A stretch of DNA of 64,000 nucleotides, from assembly GCF_900129215.1 (NCBI RefSeq), contig NZ_FQUQ01000004.1, forward strand, positions 806,001-870,000. The letters are read 5' to 3'. Below, in pieces: positions 50,743-60,422 of this stretch (position 1 is its first letter; every line of letters begins with the position of its first letter). Source of the stretch: Pedobacter caeni. GTDB lineage: Bacteria; Bacteroidota; Bacteroidia; Sphingobacteriales; Sphingobacteriaceae. Position numbers and translations under genes: made by a program. Under the pieces are notes generated by a model. The model did no database searches. It had not been told where the DNA came from and was given only the letters and a program-made list of their open reading frames with translations.

Positions 50743-53124
50743 ATGAAAACCATACCCATTTACCTATGTCTGTCGCTCTTCTGCTTCCTTTTTAACCAAA
50801 CCGGAACTAAAGCACAAATAAAAGAAAAGACCCTTGCAATCAGAGGAAACTTAACAGACTCGATCAGTGGAAAACCACTCTCCTCTTTTAGTGTCCATCT
50901 AAGTTCCAAAACAGCAGTACTCCTAAAAACGAGCTTAACCGATACGAATGGCAGGTTTATGTTTTCAGAGCTTCCACTTTCCGAATACTTCATTTCGGCG
51001 GTTTCCATTGGGTATCAATCCAGGAGAATTGCAGTTCCGCTTCAAAAAGAGCAAAATGCCGATCTGGACATGGGCAACATACGGATGCTTCCTGCTACTC
51101 AACACCTGGCAGAAGTCCGGATCAATAGCACAAAGCCTTTAATTAAACAGGAGATAGATAGGATCAGTTATGATTTACAGGCCGATCCGGATAGTAAAGC
51201 CTATAGTGTGTTAGAGATGATGCGGAAAGTGCCACTCCTTTCGCTGGATGCTGAGGATCACATCCAGCTCAAAGGCAGTTCCAATTACAAGATATTGATC
51301 AACGGAAAACCTTCCGGTATGGTAGATAGAAGTCCGAGGGAAATCTTACGCAGCATGCCTGCTTCCAGCATCCAGAAAATAGAAGTCATTACTATTCCTC
51401 CGGCAAAATACGATGCAGAAGGGCTGGCAGGGATCATCAATATCATTACCAATAGAAAAACGGATAATGGTTACAATGGTAACCTGAATATAAATGAAAG
51501 CGGCCCAAGGGGAGGTCCCGGGTTTGGAGGTTCATTTGGAATTAAACAAGGGAAGATAGGGCTTTCCGCATTTTTTGGAGGCAGCATTTATGATACTCCT
51601 GAAACAGAGAGCTTTAATGAAAGAACCTCCTTTGGCAGCAGTGCCGGAAACCTCCGCCAACAAAACAAAGAGCTATCCAATAGCCGGAACGGATACCTCG
51701 GACTGGAACTGAGTTATGAGATAGACAGCCTTCAATTGATTTCTGCTCAATTCAACAGAAATTTAAACCGGTCAGATCTTCATAATCAGCAATTGATCAT
51801 CCTCAATGGTGAGCAAAAAAATTCAAGAGCTTATGATCTGACCAATGATAACAAAGGAAAAGGACTCGATTTATCACTCAATTATCAGTTGGGTTTTAAA
51901 AGAGATAAAAGCAGATTGCTAACCTTTTCCTACCGGTATTCCGGTTCCGATGAGGAGCAGCAAAGTAAAACCAGCTCTTCCCCTGATGAAGGTTACCTAC
52001 AGCAAAATGGAAAACAATTTTCTGAAAACACCCTCCAGCTTGATTATATACAGCGCATCTCTAAAATCGATATGGAAGCCGGGATAAAAAGTATATTCCG
52101 TAGTCCTGAAAGCGATTTTCAATACCATTCTTTTGACAACAACAATGGTAATTTTGAACTGAAGCCTTTGCTTAGCGATCATTTCCAGCAATCACAAAAA
52201 ATATTTGCTGCATACAATACCTGGCAGTTCCGGCTAAAAGACTGGGGTTTTAAGGCAGGAATCCGGCTCGAGCAAACCCGCTCAGCGCAGAACCACTTCT
52301 TCCTGGCGCCTGCCCTTGCCATCAGTAAAAAAGTAAAAATAAATGGGAGTCTGAATTTCGGATTTACCCAACGGATACAAAGACCGGGAATCTATCAGTT
52401 AAACCCTTTTGTTGACCGCTCCAATCCTAATTTCGAATCCACAGGAAATCCAGACCTGAAGCCCATTATCGGGAATGTCTTCCAGCTCAGTTACAGCATC
52501 CAGGGGAAAGCATTTTTAAACTTCGGACTGGACTATAATTACTTCAGCAGCCTGATCAATCAGGTTTCGGTTTTTGATCCGCTCAGCAATATTACACGCG
52601 CAACCTATCAAAATACAGGGCATGCCAGTTTATCCGGAGCCAACTTTAGCGTCAACTACCCCATCAGTCCGCGCTGGAACATCAGCAGCAATAGCAAACT
52701 TGCTTATGCCATTGTAGAAGGGATGAGCAATGGAGGCTTGCTCCGGACAGAGGGCCTCATGTATGTGGTTTCAGGCTCCACAGGTTACAGCCTGGAAACA
52801 GGCTGGCGTTTTCAGGGAAATTTTAGCATGAATGGAGGGAAAATCTCTTTGCAAAGAAAGACAAATGCCTATTTTAACTCTTCATTCAGCATCAGCAAAG
52901 ACCTCATCAAAAAGAAGCTCTCTTTCTCTGCAGTTTGCAGCAATCCATTTCAAAAATACAGAAATAACCGATCTGAAATCTCAGGTCCGGACTTCCTGCA
53001 AATTACCGAAACAGAAACTTACTTCAGAAATTATAGCTTGCGCTTAAACTATACTTTTGGGAAATTGAAAGAAGTATTGAAAAAGAACAAACGAGGAATT
53101 AAAAATGATGACATTTCCAATTAA
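50743..53124 (+). CDS. Outer-membrane beta-barrel protein (OMP_b-brl_3) with carboxypeptidase-like domain
   Basis: The 793-residue exported protein has a signal peptide (CLSLFCFLFNQTGTKAQ), a CarboxypepD_reg domain (IRGNLTDSISGKPLSSFSVH, FMFSELPLSEYFISA), a plug-like region (YSVLEMMRKVPLLSLDAEDH, then PPAKYDAEGLAGIINIITNR) and a barrel with FGFTQRIQRPGIYQLNPFVD and FESTGNPDLKP. The final strand is LRLNYTFGKL. It is of the same family as the proteins at 26403 and 46514, but lacks an STN domain, so it is probably an output rather than an input of the neighbouring sigma factor. Confidence 0.9.
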   Translation: MKTIPIYLCLSLFCFLFNQTGTKAQIKEKTLAIRGNLTDSISGKPLSSFSVHLSSKTAVLLKTSLTDTNGRFMFSELPLSEYFISAVSIGYQSRRIAVPLQKEQNADLDMGNIRMLPATQHLAEVRINSTKPLIKQEIDRISYDLQADPDSKAYSVLEMMRKVPLLSLDAEDHIQLKGSSNYKILINGKPSGMVDRSPREILRSMPASSIQKIEVITIPPAKYDAEGLAGIINIITNRKTDNGYNGNLNINESGPRGGPGFGGSFGIKQGKIGLSAFFGGSIYDTPETESFNERTSFGSSAGNLRQQNKELSNSRNGYLGLELSYEIDSLQLISAQFNRNLNRSDLHNQQLIILNGEQKNSRAYDLTNDNKGKGLDLSLNYQLGFKRDKSRLLTFSYRYSGSDEEQQSKTSSSPDEGYLQQNGKQFSENTLQLDYIQRISKIDMEAGIKSIFRSPESDFQYHSFDNNNGNFELKPLLSDHFQQSQKIFAAYNTWQFRLKDWGFKAGIRLEQTRSAQNHFFLAPALAISKKVKINGSLNFGFTQRIQRPGIYQLNPFVDRSNPNFESTGNPDLKPIIGNVFQLSYSIQGKAFLNFGLDYNYFSSLINQVSVFDPLSNITRATYQNTGHASLSGANFSVNYPISPRWNISSNSKLAYAIVEGMSNGGLLRTEGLMYVVSGSTGYSLETGWRFQGNFSMNGGKISLQRKTNAYFNSSFSISKDLIKKKLSFSAVCSNPFQKYRNNRSEISGPDFLQITETETYFRNYSLRLNYTFGKLKEVLKKNKRGIKNDDISN

Positions 53125-53256
53125 GATGTGCGTTTATGCACAACTGCTGTTCATTTCCGAACACAAAAAACCGCACCAAATGCGATAACGACTAATAAAA
53201 CAAATCAATATAAAGATGGCATACTATTCGCCAATTCTGAAAAAAATTGGAATAAC

Positions 53257-55632
53257 ATGTTCAGGACAAACTTAAAGATTGCATTGAGAAACCTTTGGAG
53301 AAGCAAAGGTTTTACATTAATTAATGTTGGTGGCCTCGCGATTGGGCTGGCCTGTACGCTGATGTTACTCCTGTTTGTAAATTATGAATGGAGCTATAAT
53401 AAACAGTTTGCGGATGTAGACAGAACCTATTTCGCAATGATCAATTTAAAGATTAACGGGGAGCTGGTGACCACAATGGCAAGTCCCAATAAACTGGGGC
53501 CATCAGCATTACAGTCTATTCCAGGAGTTGAAAATGCAACAAGAATTGCGATGGGTACTCCCGACAAACTCTTTAGTTACCGCGATAACAACTTCAAATT
53601 AAAAGGACTTACTGTTGATCCCTCTTTTCTGAAGATATTTGATTACCGCTACATTTATGGAGATGCAAACACCGCTTTAAAAGACCCCAATTCCATTCTT
53701 TTAACCGCTTCAATGGCAAAGAAGCTCTTTGGAAATGAAAATCCTGTAGGGAAAATTATCAAATGGGATAACCGTAAGTTCCTGAACGTTGCAGCCGTGA
53801 TTGAGGACCTTCCTAAAAATCAAAGTATTCAGTTTGATGCCTTGCAAACCTGGGCGCTTTTCGAACAGGAAAATCCTTCAGAAAAAGAAAATGGATGGGG
53901 AGCAATCACCTGTATGACCATTATCAAACTAAAGGACAAACAGACTTACGCGGCTACAGATCTGGCGATCAGAAAGTTGATCCCTTCAAAAGACAAAGAA
54001 ACGAGTCTGGAAGCTTTTTTATTCCCCTATTCCGAACTCCATCTTTATAATGAATTTAAAGATGGAAAATCTATTGGCGGAAGGATAAAACAAGTTAAAC
54101 TCTTTGTTTTTCTTGCTTTTTGTGTATTGTTAATTGCCAGTATCAATTATATGAACCTATCCACTGCACGTTCTGAAAAACGGGCCAGGGAAGTTGGAAT
54201 CCGCAAAGCAATGGGGTCCTCCAGGATTAGCCTGATGGGACAATTTATTCTGGAATCTCTCTTGTTGTCTTTCATCGCTACATCGATTGCATTTGTTCTT
54301 CTCGAAATATCACTTCCCTATTTTAATCATCTGCTCGACATTGAAGTCCAGGTCAATTACCAATCCTATCTCTTCTGGACCACACTCGTTGCCCTTGTTT
54401 GCATTACCGGATTCCTGGCAGGGAGTTATCCTGCTTTTTATTTATCCTCTTTTAGTCCGATAAGGGTTTTAAAAGGTTTTAAAGGAAATAATAGTTCTTC
54501 CTTGTCCATCCGAAAAGTCCTGGTCGTGGTACAGTTTAGCCTATCTGTTGGCATGATCATTTGCGCAATTATAATTTATTCCCAGATTCAATTTATGAAA
54601 AATAAACCTCTTGGCTTTGAACGCGACGGTCTGGTACAACTTGACATTGAGGGCGAATGGATCAAACCAGGAAAACTGGAACTTTTTAAAACAGAATTAA
54701 AGAAAGCTGGTGCAGTTGTATATGCAACCGAATTTGCCTCCACTTTTACTCAGGGAGGAACCATCACGGGAGGAATCAGCTGGCCAGGAAAAGCTGCAAA
54801 TGACAATTCTGTCATCGATTATAGAAGCATAGGTTATGATTTTATAAAGACGATAGGTGCAAAGCTTGTTGCCGGCCGGGACCTCAATCCTAAATTTTCG
54901 GCAGATACCTCAACCTCTGTACTTATAAATGAGCAGTCCGTAAAAACGATGGGGCTAAAAAATCCTGTCGGGACAACAATTACCTGGGGAGACAACCCGC
55001 CTCTAACTATAATCGGAGTGGTAAAAGATTACTCCAATGAAGCTATCGGACGGAAAACCAAGCCAACCCTATTTTATTTCAACCCTGCAAAAAGCCGGAT
55101 ATTACTGTTGAGGCTGAACCCTTCGCAGCCTTTGAATAAATCTGCAGAGCTCATCAACATGATCAGCAAGCGTCTGAATCCGGAATACCCGGCAGCACTA
55201 AGGTTCGTGAATCAGGGCATGGAAGAACAACTCCGGAATGAAAAACTACTCAGTACCTTATCTAATCTTTTCGGGGGCTTTGCGATTCTGATCTCCTGCC
55301 TTGGCTTGCTCGGTCTTGCCTTATATATGGCTGAACAACGAAATAAAGAAATCAGCATCAGAAAGGTGTTGGGAGCAGACCTGAGAAACATCCTGATCCT
55401 GTTGAATAAAGATTTTATAAAACTCGTTTTGTTCTCCAATATGATCGCTTTTCCCATTGCCTATATGTTAGCAAAAAACTGGCTCAGCAAATATGATTAT
55501 AAGATAGACATTGCCCTGTGGCCCTTCCTCATTGCAGGCCTCATCTCTCTATTTATCTCGGTACTCACGGTGAGCTTACAAACCTTCAAAGTGGCAAAAG
55601 CAAATGCAGTGGATGCTTTAAAATATGAATAG
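53257..55632 (+). CDS. ABC transporter permease, FtsX/MacB type (two-domain)
   Basis: From ATG 53257 the protein has 791 residues. It starts with FRTNLKIALRNLWRSKGF, the usual opening, then a membrane helix, a MacB_PCD periplasmic domain, an FtsX helix triplet (LFVFLAFCVLLIASINYMNL, with AREVGIRKAMGSSR), and a second copy ending in NKEISIRKVLGADLRNI and a final pair of helices. These permeases pair with an ATPase to export peptides or lipoproteins or to work as envelope mechanotransmitters. No ATPase gene is in the window. A GTG at 53128 is a poor start. It follows the beta-barrel gene by 132 bp and is probably part of the ECF operon. Confidence 0.9.
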   Translation: MFRTNLKIALRNLWRSKGFTLINVGGLAIGLACTLMLLLFVNYEWSYNKQFADVDRTYFAMINLKINGELVTTMASPNKLGPSALQSIPGVENATRIAMGTPDKLFSYRDNNFKLKGLTVDPSFLKIFDYRYIYGDANTALKDPNSILLTASMAKKLFGNENPVGKIIKWDNRKFLNVAAVIEDLPKNQSIQFDALQTWALFEQENPSEKENGWGAITCMTIIKLKDKQTYAATDLAIRKLIPSKDKETSLEAFLFPYSELHLYNEFKDGKSIGGRIKQVKLFVFLAFCVLLIASINYMNLSTARSEKRAREVGIRKAMGSSRISLMGQFILESLLLSFIATSIAFVLLEISLPYFNHLLDIEVQVNYQSYLFWTTLVALVCITGFLAGSYPAFYLSSFSPIRVLKGFKGNNSSSLSIRKVLVVVQFSLSVGMIICAIIIYSQIQFMKNKPLGFERDGLVQLDIEGEWIKPGKLELFKTELKKAGAVVYATEFASTFTQGGTITGGISWPGKAANDNSVIDYRSIGYDFIKTIGAKLVAGRDLNPKFSADTSTSVLINEQSVKTMGLKNPVGTTITWGDNPPLTIIGVVKDYSNEAIGRKTKPTLFYFNPAKSRILLLRLNPSQPLNKSAELINMISKRLNPEYPAALRFVNQGMEEQLRNEKLLSTLSNLFGGFAILISCLGLLGLALYMAEQRNKEISIRKVLGADLRNILILLNKDFIKLVLFSNMIAFPIAYMLAKNWLSKYDYKIDIALWPFLIAGLISLFISVLTVSLQTFKVAKANAVDALKYE

Positions 55633-55754
55633 TCCCGATACTTGACAAGGCACTAACTATAAAAAATCATTTGTTTTTCACAAAACAGGAGAATGCTTTA
55701 ATCTTTATCGTAATCGGCTCTTGAATTCCTATCTTGAGAAAAAAAAATTAAAGC

Positions 55755-57383
55755 ATGAAATTCTTCATAAATGAAACCGATCAGATTGTAAACGAAGCGA
55801 TAGAAGGATTATTAACCAATCCTAAATTAGCCAGACTGGACTCCTTTCCTGAAGTAAGGGTGGTGATCCGTAAAGATTGGGATAAGTCAAAAGTGGCCAT
55901 CATCTCTGGTGGTGGTTCAGGGCACGAGCCTGCCCATGCAGGTTTTGTAGGGAAAGGCATGTTAACCGCAGCGGTATGTGGAGATATCTTTGCCTCCCCA
56001 ACAGTGGATGCCGTATTGTCGGCTATCCTCGCTGCTACCGGACCAAAGGGCTGCTTATTAATTATAAAGAACTATACCGGTGACCGCCTAAATTTCGGTC
56101 TGGCAGCAGAACAGGCACGTGCCCTGGGATATGAAGTCAGGACCGTTACCGTAGATGATGATATTGCTCTGGGCAAAGACGTAAAAAAAAGAGGACTGGC
56201 AGGAACATTGTTTGTACATAAGATCGCCGGACAGCTTGCTGAAGAAGGAAAATCACTGGAAGAAATCGCTGCGGTTGCGCAACAGGTGATTGACCAGACC
56301 GCTTCTATTGGTCTTTCTTTAACAGAATGTCAGCATTTAGGACAGGAAACCAGTTCCCGATTAAATGACGAACAGGTAGAACTTGGATTGGGGATTCATG
56401 GAGAACCAGGCATAGAAGTGATTCCTTATGCCAAGGCAGATCATCTGATGGCGCTGGCCATTGAAAAACTCGAAGCAAATCTATCCAATGAAAATGGCCG
56501 GTATGCCATGATCTTTAACAATATGGGAAGTGTCAGCCCAATTGAAATGAGCCTATTGGTCAATTCTTTCCGCAAAACAAAACTCGCTTCCAAAATAGCG
56601 TATATGGTTGGCCCGGCAGCACTGATGTCTTCTATCAATATGAGTGGATTCTCTGTCTCCGTACTATTGCTTAACGAAGCAATAGAAAAAGCTTTACTGG
56701 CTGAAGCGGAGCCCACTGCATGGCAGTTACAACCTTTTGAAAAACCAGTGGAAATCAGCAGTCCAAAACTTCCGGACACCATTCCCTATGATGCTTCGGC
56801 GAATGAAAAGGTTTATCAATTGATCAATGAAATCGCACAGTTGCTCGTGTCCATCGAAAAGGAAATCAACAGTCTGGATGCTAAAGTTGGGGATGGTGAT
56901 GCAGGATCAACCTTTGCCCTGACCGGCAGGAGATTATTAACCGTTATAGACCGTCTTCCTTTGAATGATACCGGAAAATTACTACTCAGCATTGGCCGGA
57001 TTCTGGCCAGAGAAGCCGGTGGATCAAGTGGGGTCTTGCTATCGATCTTATTTACCGCAGCAGGAACTGCTTATACCAAATCTCCTGAACTGGGAAAAGC
57101 ATTATTGGAGGGGCTACAAAGAGTAAAAGATTATGGTGGTGCACAAATTGGAGACCGCACCATGATCGATGCCTTACAACCTGCTTTTGAATCGCTTGCA
57201 AATGGGGAAACAACAAGCCTTGTTGCTCAGCATGCCCGTAAAGGAGCAGAACATACCAAGACCATTATCAATACCAAATTTGGCCGTTCCTCTTACCTTT
57301 CAGAAGAGGTGTTGAGAAATGTTCCTGATCCTGGAGCCGAAGTCATTGCCAGGGTCTTTGAAAAGATTGCCACACTAAATTAA
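55755..57383 (+). CDS. dhaKL: ATP-dependent dihydroxyacetone kinase, fused DhaK-DhaL
   Basis: The 542-residue enzyme phosphorylates dihydroxyacetone to the glycolytic triose phosphate. The DhaK domain (to about residue 325) has SGGGSGHEPAHAGFVG, NYTGDRLNFGLAAEQ with Asp110, and GIHGEPG with His215, the residue that binds the substrate covalently. The DhaL domain (about 345-542) has the metal and nucleotide motif KVGDGDAGSTF and ILAREAGGSSG. Fused forms are ATP-dependent, as in yeast and Citrobacter, and no PTS partner DhaM is seen here. It has no glycerol genes beside it and probably forms a single-gene transcript. Confidence 0.95.
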   Translation: MKFFINETDQIVNEAIEGLLTNPKLARLDSFPEVRVVIRKDWDKSKVAIISGGGSGHEPAHAGFVGKGMLTAAVCGDIFASPTVDAVLSAILAATGPKGCLLIIKNYTGDRLNFGLAAEQARALGYEVRTVTVDDDIALGKDVKKRGLAGTLFVHKIAGQLAEEGKSLEEIAAVAQQVIDQTASIGLSLTECQHLGQETSSRLNDEQVELGLGIHGEPGIEVIPYAKADHLMALAIEKLEANLSNENGRYAMIFNNMGSVSPIEMSLLVNSFRKTKLASKIAYMVGPAALMSSINMSGFSVSVLLLNEAIEKALLAEAEPTAWQLQPFEKPVEISSPKLPDTIPYDASANEKVYQLINEIAQLLVSIEKEINSLDAKVGDGDAGSTFALTGRRLLTVIDRLPLNDTGKLLLSIGRILAREAGGSSGVLLSILFTAAGTAYTKSPELGKALLEGLQRVKDYGGAQIGDRTMIDALQPAFESLANGETTSLVAQHARKGAEHTKTIINTKFGRSSYLSEEVLRNVPDPGAEVIARVFEKIATLN

Positions 57384-57391
57384 ATAAGAGA

Positions 57392-57443
57392 CCATCATGA
57401 TCTTGCAGATCACAGTCAATGAATAATACCAAGATCATGATGG
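57392..57443. repeat. Perfect 14-bp inverted repeat between dhaKL and serine hydrolase genes
   Basis: CCATCATGATCTTG (57392-57405) and CAAGATCATGATGG (57430-57443) are exact complements with a 24-nt spacer. No T tract follows on either strand, so it is either a weak transcript-end structure or a protein-binding site. Confidence 0.5.
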
Positions 57444-57473
57444 ATTCATCTCCTCTAAAAAACATACTCTTCA

Positions 57474-58541
57474 ATGAAAATTAAACTGATCGTTTTCGCC
57501 TTATTGATATCAGGCAGTTTCAAATCTGTTGCTCAGGTAAAACATAAGGAGCTTTTATCGCAACTGACAGATTCTGTTAAGCACCCGGCTTTTAACGGCC
57601 TGCACAGCATCCTGATTGCCAAAGGCAACGATCTGCTTTATGAGCAATATTTCAACGGATATGGCAAAGATTCACTCCACGACACCCGTTCCTCTTTTAA
57701 ATCTATCGCCAGTTTACTGGTCGGCATTGCGATAGACAAGGGCATGATCAAATCCACGCAACAGAAAATGCTGGATTTTTTTCCTGAATACCCTGCCTTG
57801 AAAGATGATCCCTTAAAAAGAGAAATCACGATTCAGCAATTGTTGGATATGCAGGCTGGCTTTGATTGTGAAGAATTTAATGGTACAAAAGATTGCGAAG
57901 AACAGATGGAGCAAACGAAGAATTGGGTAAAATACTCACTGGAACTTCCAATGAAAGATGCCCCTGGAACAGTATGGTCTTACACCTCTATTGAACCGGT
58001 GATTATAGGTGGAATTATCCGTAAAGCGGCTAATATGCCGGTAATGGACTTCGCAAAAAAATATCTTTTTGACCCGCTGCAGATCAGCAATTACAGGTGG
58101 ACCCTTGATGCTACCGGAAATCCAAACACAGCCGGTTCCTTTTTTATCCGCCCGATTGATATGATAAAGATCGGACAAATGGTTCGTGACCAGGGTAAGT
58201 GGAAAGGCAAACAGATCATTTCTAAAGAATGGATCAAAAAGTCCACCGTCTGCAACATTCCTATTCCTGATTTTTCTAATATGAAATTTAGTAAAAGTAA
58301 AACGGGTATTCCGCAGCCTACCTTTTATGGTAGTTACTGGTACCGGGAAAAGCTTAAAACAAAAAATCTGGAGGAAGAAGTCCTGTTTGCCTCTGGTAAT
58401 GGCGGACAATTTATGTTCATCTTAAAAAAGCTGGATCTCGTCGTCATGTTTAACCAGGGCTATTATGGCAATGCTAAAGCAAAAAGAGCATTCGACCTCA
58501 TGGTGCAATACATCATACCTGCTTTTACGGATAAAAATTAA
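57474..58541 (+). CDS. Serine hydrolase, beta-lactamase/PBP fold (class C-like)
   Basis: The 355-residue exported protein (signal LIVFALLISGSFKSVAQ) has a SxxK motif at SSFK (nucleophile Ser73, Lys76), a Tyr motif at WSYTS in place of YxN, and a late GNGG box in place of the usual KTG/HxG. The segments RSSFKSIASLLVGIAIDKG and MLDFFPEYPALKDDP are typical of the EstB/AmpC-like esterase and peptidase group. It is probably an esterase or D-aminopeptidase-like enzyme, with no good evidence for beta-lactam hydrolysis. It converges on the P-loop gene, sharing a TTAA stop overlap. Confidence 0.87.
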   Translation: MKIKLIVFALLISGSFKSVAQVKHKELLSQLTDSVKHPAFNGLHSILIAKGNDLLYEQYFNGYGKDSLHDTRSSFKSIASLLVGIAIDKGMIKSTQQKMLDFFPEYPALKDDPLKREITIQQLLDMQAGFDCEEFNGTKDCEEQMEQTKNWVKYSLELPMKDAPGTVWSYTSIEPVIIGGIIRKAANMPVMDFAKKYLFDPLQISNYRWTLDATGNPNTAGSFFIRPIDMIKIGQMVRDQGKWKGKQIISKEWIKKSTVCNIPIPDFSNMKFSKSKTGIPQPTFYGSYWYREKLKTKNLEEEVLFASGNGGQFMFILKKLDLVVMFNQGYYGNAKAKRAFDLMVQYIIPAFTDKN

Positions 58542-59089
58542 ATCATCTTTAATAAAGACAATTGATCTAAAATCAAATCCATCCGCGCTGCCGTACTCAG
58601 GTCAGTGCGGATTTCCAAAATCGGGTATTCCATCTTCTTCATCCATTGCTCATGAACATTTAAGGTCCTGGAGGCAATTCCGGTATTCGCATCATAGTCT
58701 GAAGCCCAGCGGATAAATGCATCAGATTGCATTTTTCTTTCCGGATCCGACAGGATTTGCTCCCCATACCTTTCCATTTCTCTTTTTCTGATCCTTTCCA
58801 TTCTTATCTCCGGTGGGATCCATAAAAACACCACCAGATCAAAGTAAGGATATACACCTTCTCCCCAATTGTACATCGAACCTCCCAGAATCCAGTCATC
58901 CTGCCTGTTCAATGCCATACGCATGTGATCATTCCGCTCCTGCGGATCTCTTTTTAGTGTATATGGAGGGTCTGATGGCACCCAAAAGTATTCATCACTA
59001 TCGAAATAAGGAATGTTCAATCGCTTTGACAATGCGGCTCCCAGAGTGGTGACACCAGAACCCGAAGCACCAAAAATATGAAGTTTCAT
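58538..59089 (-). CDS. P-loop adenylate kinase-like (FlaR/topology modulation type) protein
   Basis: The 183-residue protein opens with a Walker A loop, IFGASGSGVTTLGAALS, followed by IPYFDSDEYFWVP and the LID-like RIRKREMERYGEQ region. The series WILGGSMYNWGEG and LVVFLWIPPEIRMERIRKRE is typical of small nucleotide or sugar-type kinases called FlaR-like. The substrate is unknown. Its stop overlaps the stop of the convergent serine hydrolase gene. Confidence 0.85.
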   Translation of the reverse strand: MKLHIFGASGSGVTTLGAALSKRLNIPYFDSDEYFWVPSDPPYTLKRDPQERNDHMRMALNRQDDWILGGSMYNWGEGVYPYFDLVVFLWIPPEIRMERIRKREMERYGEQILSDPERKMQSDAFIRWASDYDANTGIASRTLNVHEQWMKKMEYPILEIRTDLSTAARMDLILDQLSLLKMI

Positions 59090-59209
59090 TTCGTATGTAT
59101 TATTTTTTTAAAACCGCATAAACTCCTGATTTAGTAAAAATAAATCCTGAATTGATAAACACCGGCGGCCCTGTCTCCTGTACTTTTACAAAAATCGCAT
59201 AATGAATTC

Positions 59210-59641
59210 ATGGAAACAAGAACCCGTATCATTACCATCTTCACTTATATCGTAAGGGCCTTACTGGCTTATGTTTATATTCCCCATGGACTGGAAAAGC
59301 TCTATACCAAAATCAATGTTCAGGAGTACATTGATTTCAAGCTTGGCCAGGACTTCATCGACTTTTATTTAATCTGGGAAAAAAGCGGTTACATCTGGGT
59401 GATTGGGATTGCGCAATTTCTTGGCGGATTGCTCCTGCTATTCAAAAGGACCTATCTTTTCGGAGCGGTCTGTCTACTTCCCGTTTCCATTGGTATGTTT
59501 TTCTGCCATATATTTATCTCTCATGCCCAGGACTTCCTGATCTTCGACGCCCTGGTCCTTATCCTTAATCTTTATCTCATTTTACTGCATTTCAAATCCT
59601 TAAAAAGCACCTTCTTTAAACCACAAAACAGCTGGATATAA
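59210..59641 (+). CDS. DoxX-like membrane protein
   Basis: The 143-residue protein has four membrane helices: IVRALLAYVYIPHGLEKLYT with the DoxX-type first helix, IWVIGIAQFLGGLLLLF, LFGAVCLLPVSIGMFFCHIF, and DALVLILNLYLILLHF. DoxX proteins form small quinone- or thiosulfate-linked membrane subunits in some species and are otherwise uncharacterised. It lies 53 bp before the siderophore-interacting protein gene and is probably expressed with it. Confidence 0.82.
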   Translation: METRTRIITIFTYIVRALLAYVYIPHGLEKLYTKINVQEYIDFKLGQDFIDFYLIWEKSGYIWVIGIAQFLGGLLLLFKRTYLFGAVCLLPVSIGMFFCHIFISHAQDFLIFDALVLILNLYLILLHFKSLKSTFFKPQNSWI

Positions 59642-59694
59642 GACCCCCCGGATTAGAAAACACCTTTGTTTAACCTTATAAAATACATTTAGAC

Positions 59695-60417
59695 ATGCCC
59701 CGAATGCCCAAATGGTTAGCTGATTTTTCAGAGCAGGCTTTTAAAGGTGCTTACAAGCAAACAGTAATCACTGAGATTGAATATTATGCTCCTAAATTAA
59801 AAAGGGTAAGGTACCAGGGCGACGCACTCAGGACCGTCCAATGGAAACCGGCACAGGAAGTCGAATTCCGGGTCAGTGACACGGAATACCGGCATTATAC
59901 CCCCATGTACTGGAATCAGGAAGCTGGTTATACCGACGTATTGTTTTACCTGCATGGCAAAGGTCCCGGAAGCGACTGGGCGTCACAATTACAGATAAAC
60001 GACGAACTGCTGCTGATTGGCCCGGGAGGAAAATTTATCATTCCCGAGGGCAGCTCTAAAATTGTCATGATGGGTGATGAAACAACATTAAGCACCTTTT
60101 ATGGCATGCAGCAACAGCTGCCTAAAGGAGCGGCAGATGTCCATTGCCTCATCGAATGTGAGCCTGAGGCCATGGACTGGCCGGAAAAGATCGGCATGAA
60201 GGCAGTGCCACTGCAAAGAATTCCTTCCTTCACTGGCCGCGTACAGGAAGAATGGCTTCGGCAGCACCTGAAAACCGCTGCTACAGCCACGGCTTACTTC
60301 TTAAGCGGAAATGCAGATACCATAAAAAACCTGCGCAGGTTACTAGTATCCACCGGGGTTCCCGGAGCACAAATCAAGATGAAACCTTATTGGCTGGAAG
60401 GAAAAAAGGGATTGTAA
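59695..60417 (+). CDS. Siderophore-interacting protein (FAD-dependent ferric-siderophore reductase family)
   Basis: The 240-residue protein has an N-terminal FAD-binding domain (RRVRYQGDAL-like opening, TEYRHYTPMYWNQEAG with the RxYT flavin motif, FYLHGKGPGSDWASQLQIND, LIGPGGKF) and a C-terminal SIP domain that binds NAD(P)H (MMGDETTLSTFYGM, AYFLSGNADTIKNLRRLL). Such enzymes reduce ferric siderophores in the cytoplasm to free the iron. No siderophore receptor or biosynthesis gene is adjacent. The gene converges on the VOC gene 5 bp away. Confidence 0.9.
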   Translation: MPRMPKWLADFSEQAFKGAYKQTVITEIEYYAPKLKRVRYQGDALRTVQWKPAQEVEFRVSDTEYRHYTPMYWNQEAGYTDVLFYLHGKGPGSDWASQLQINDELLLIGPGGKFIIPEGSSKIVMMGDETTLSTFYGMQQQLPKGAADVHCLIECEPEAMDWPEKIGMKAVPLQRIPSFTGRVQEEWLRQHLKTAATATAYFLSGNADTIKNLRRLLVSTGVPGAQIKMKPYWLEGKKGL

Positions 60418-60422
60418 CTACG

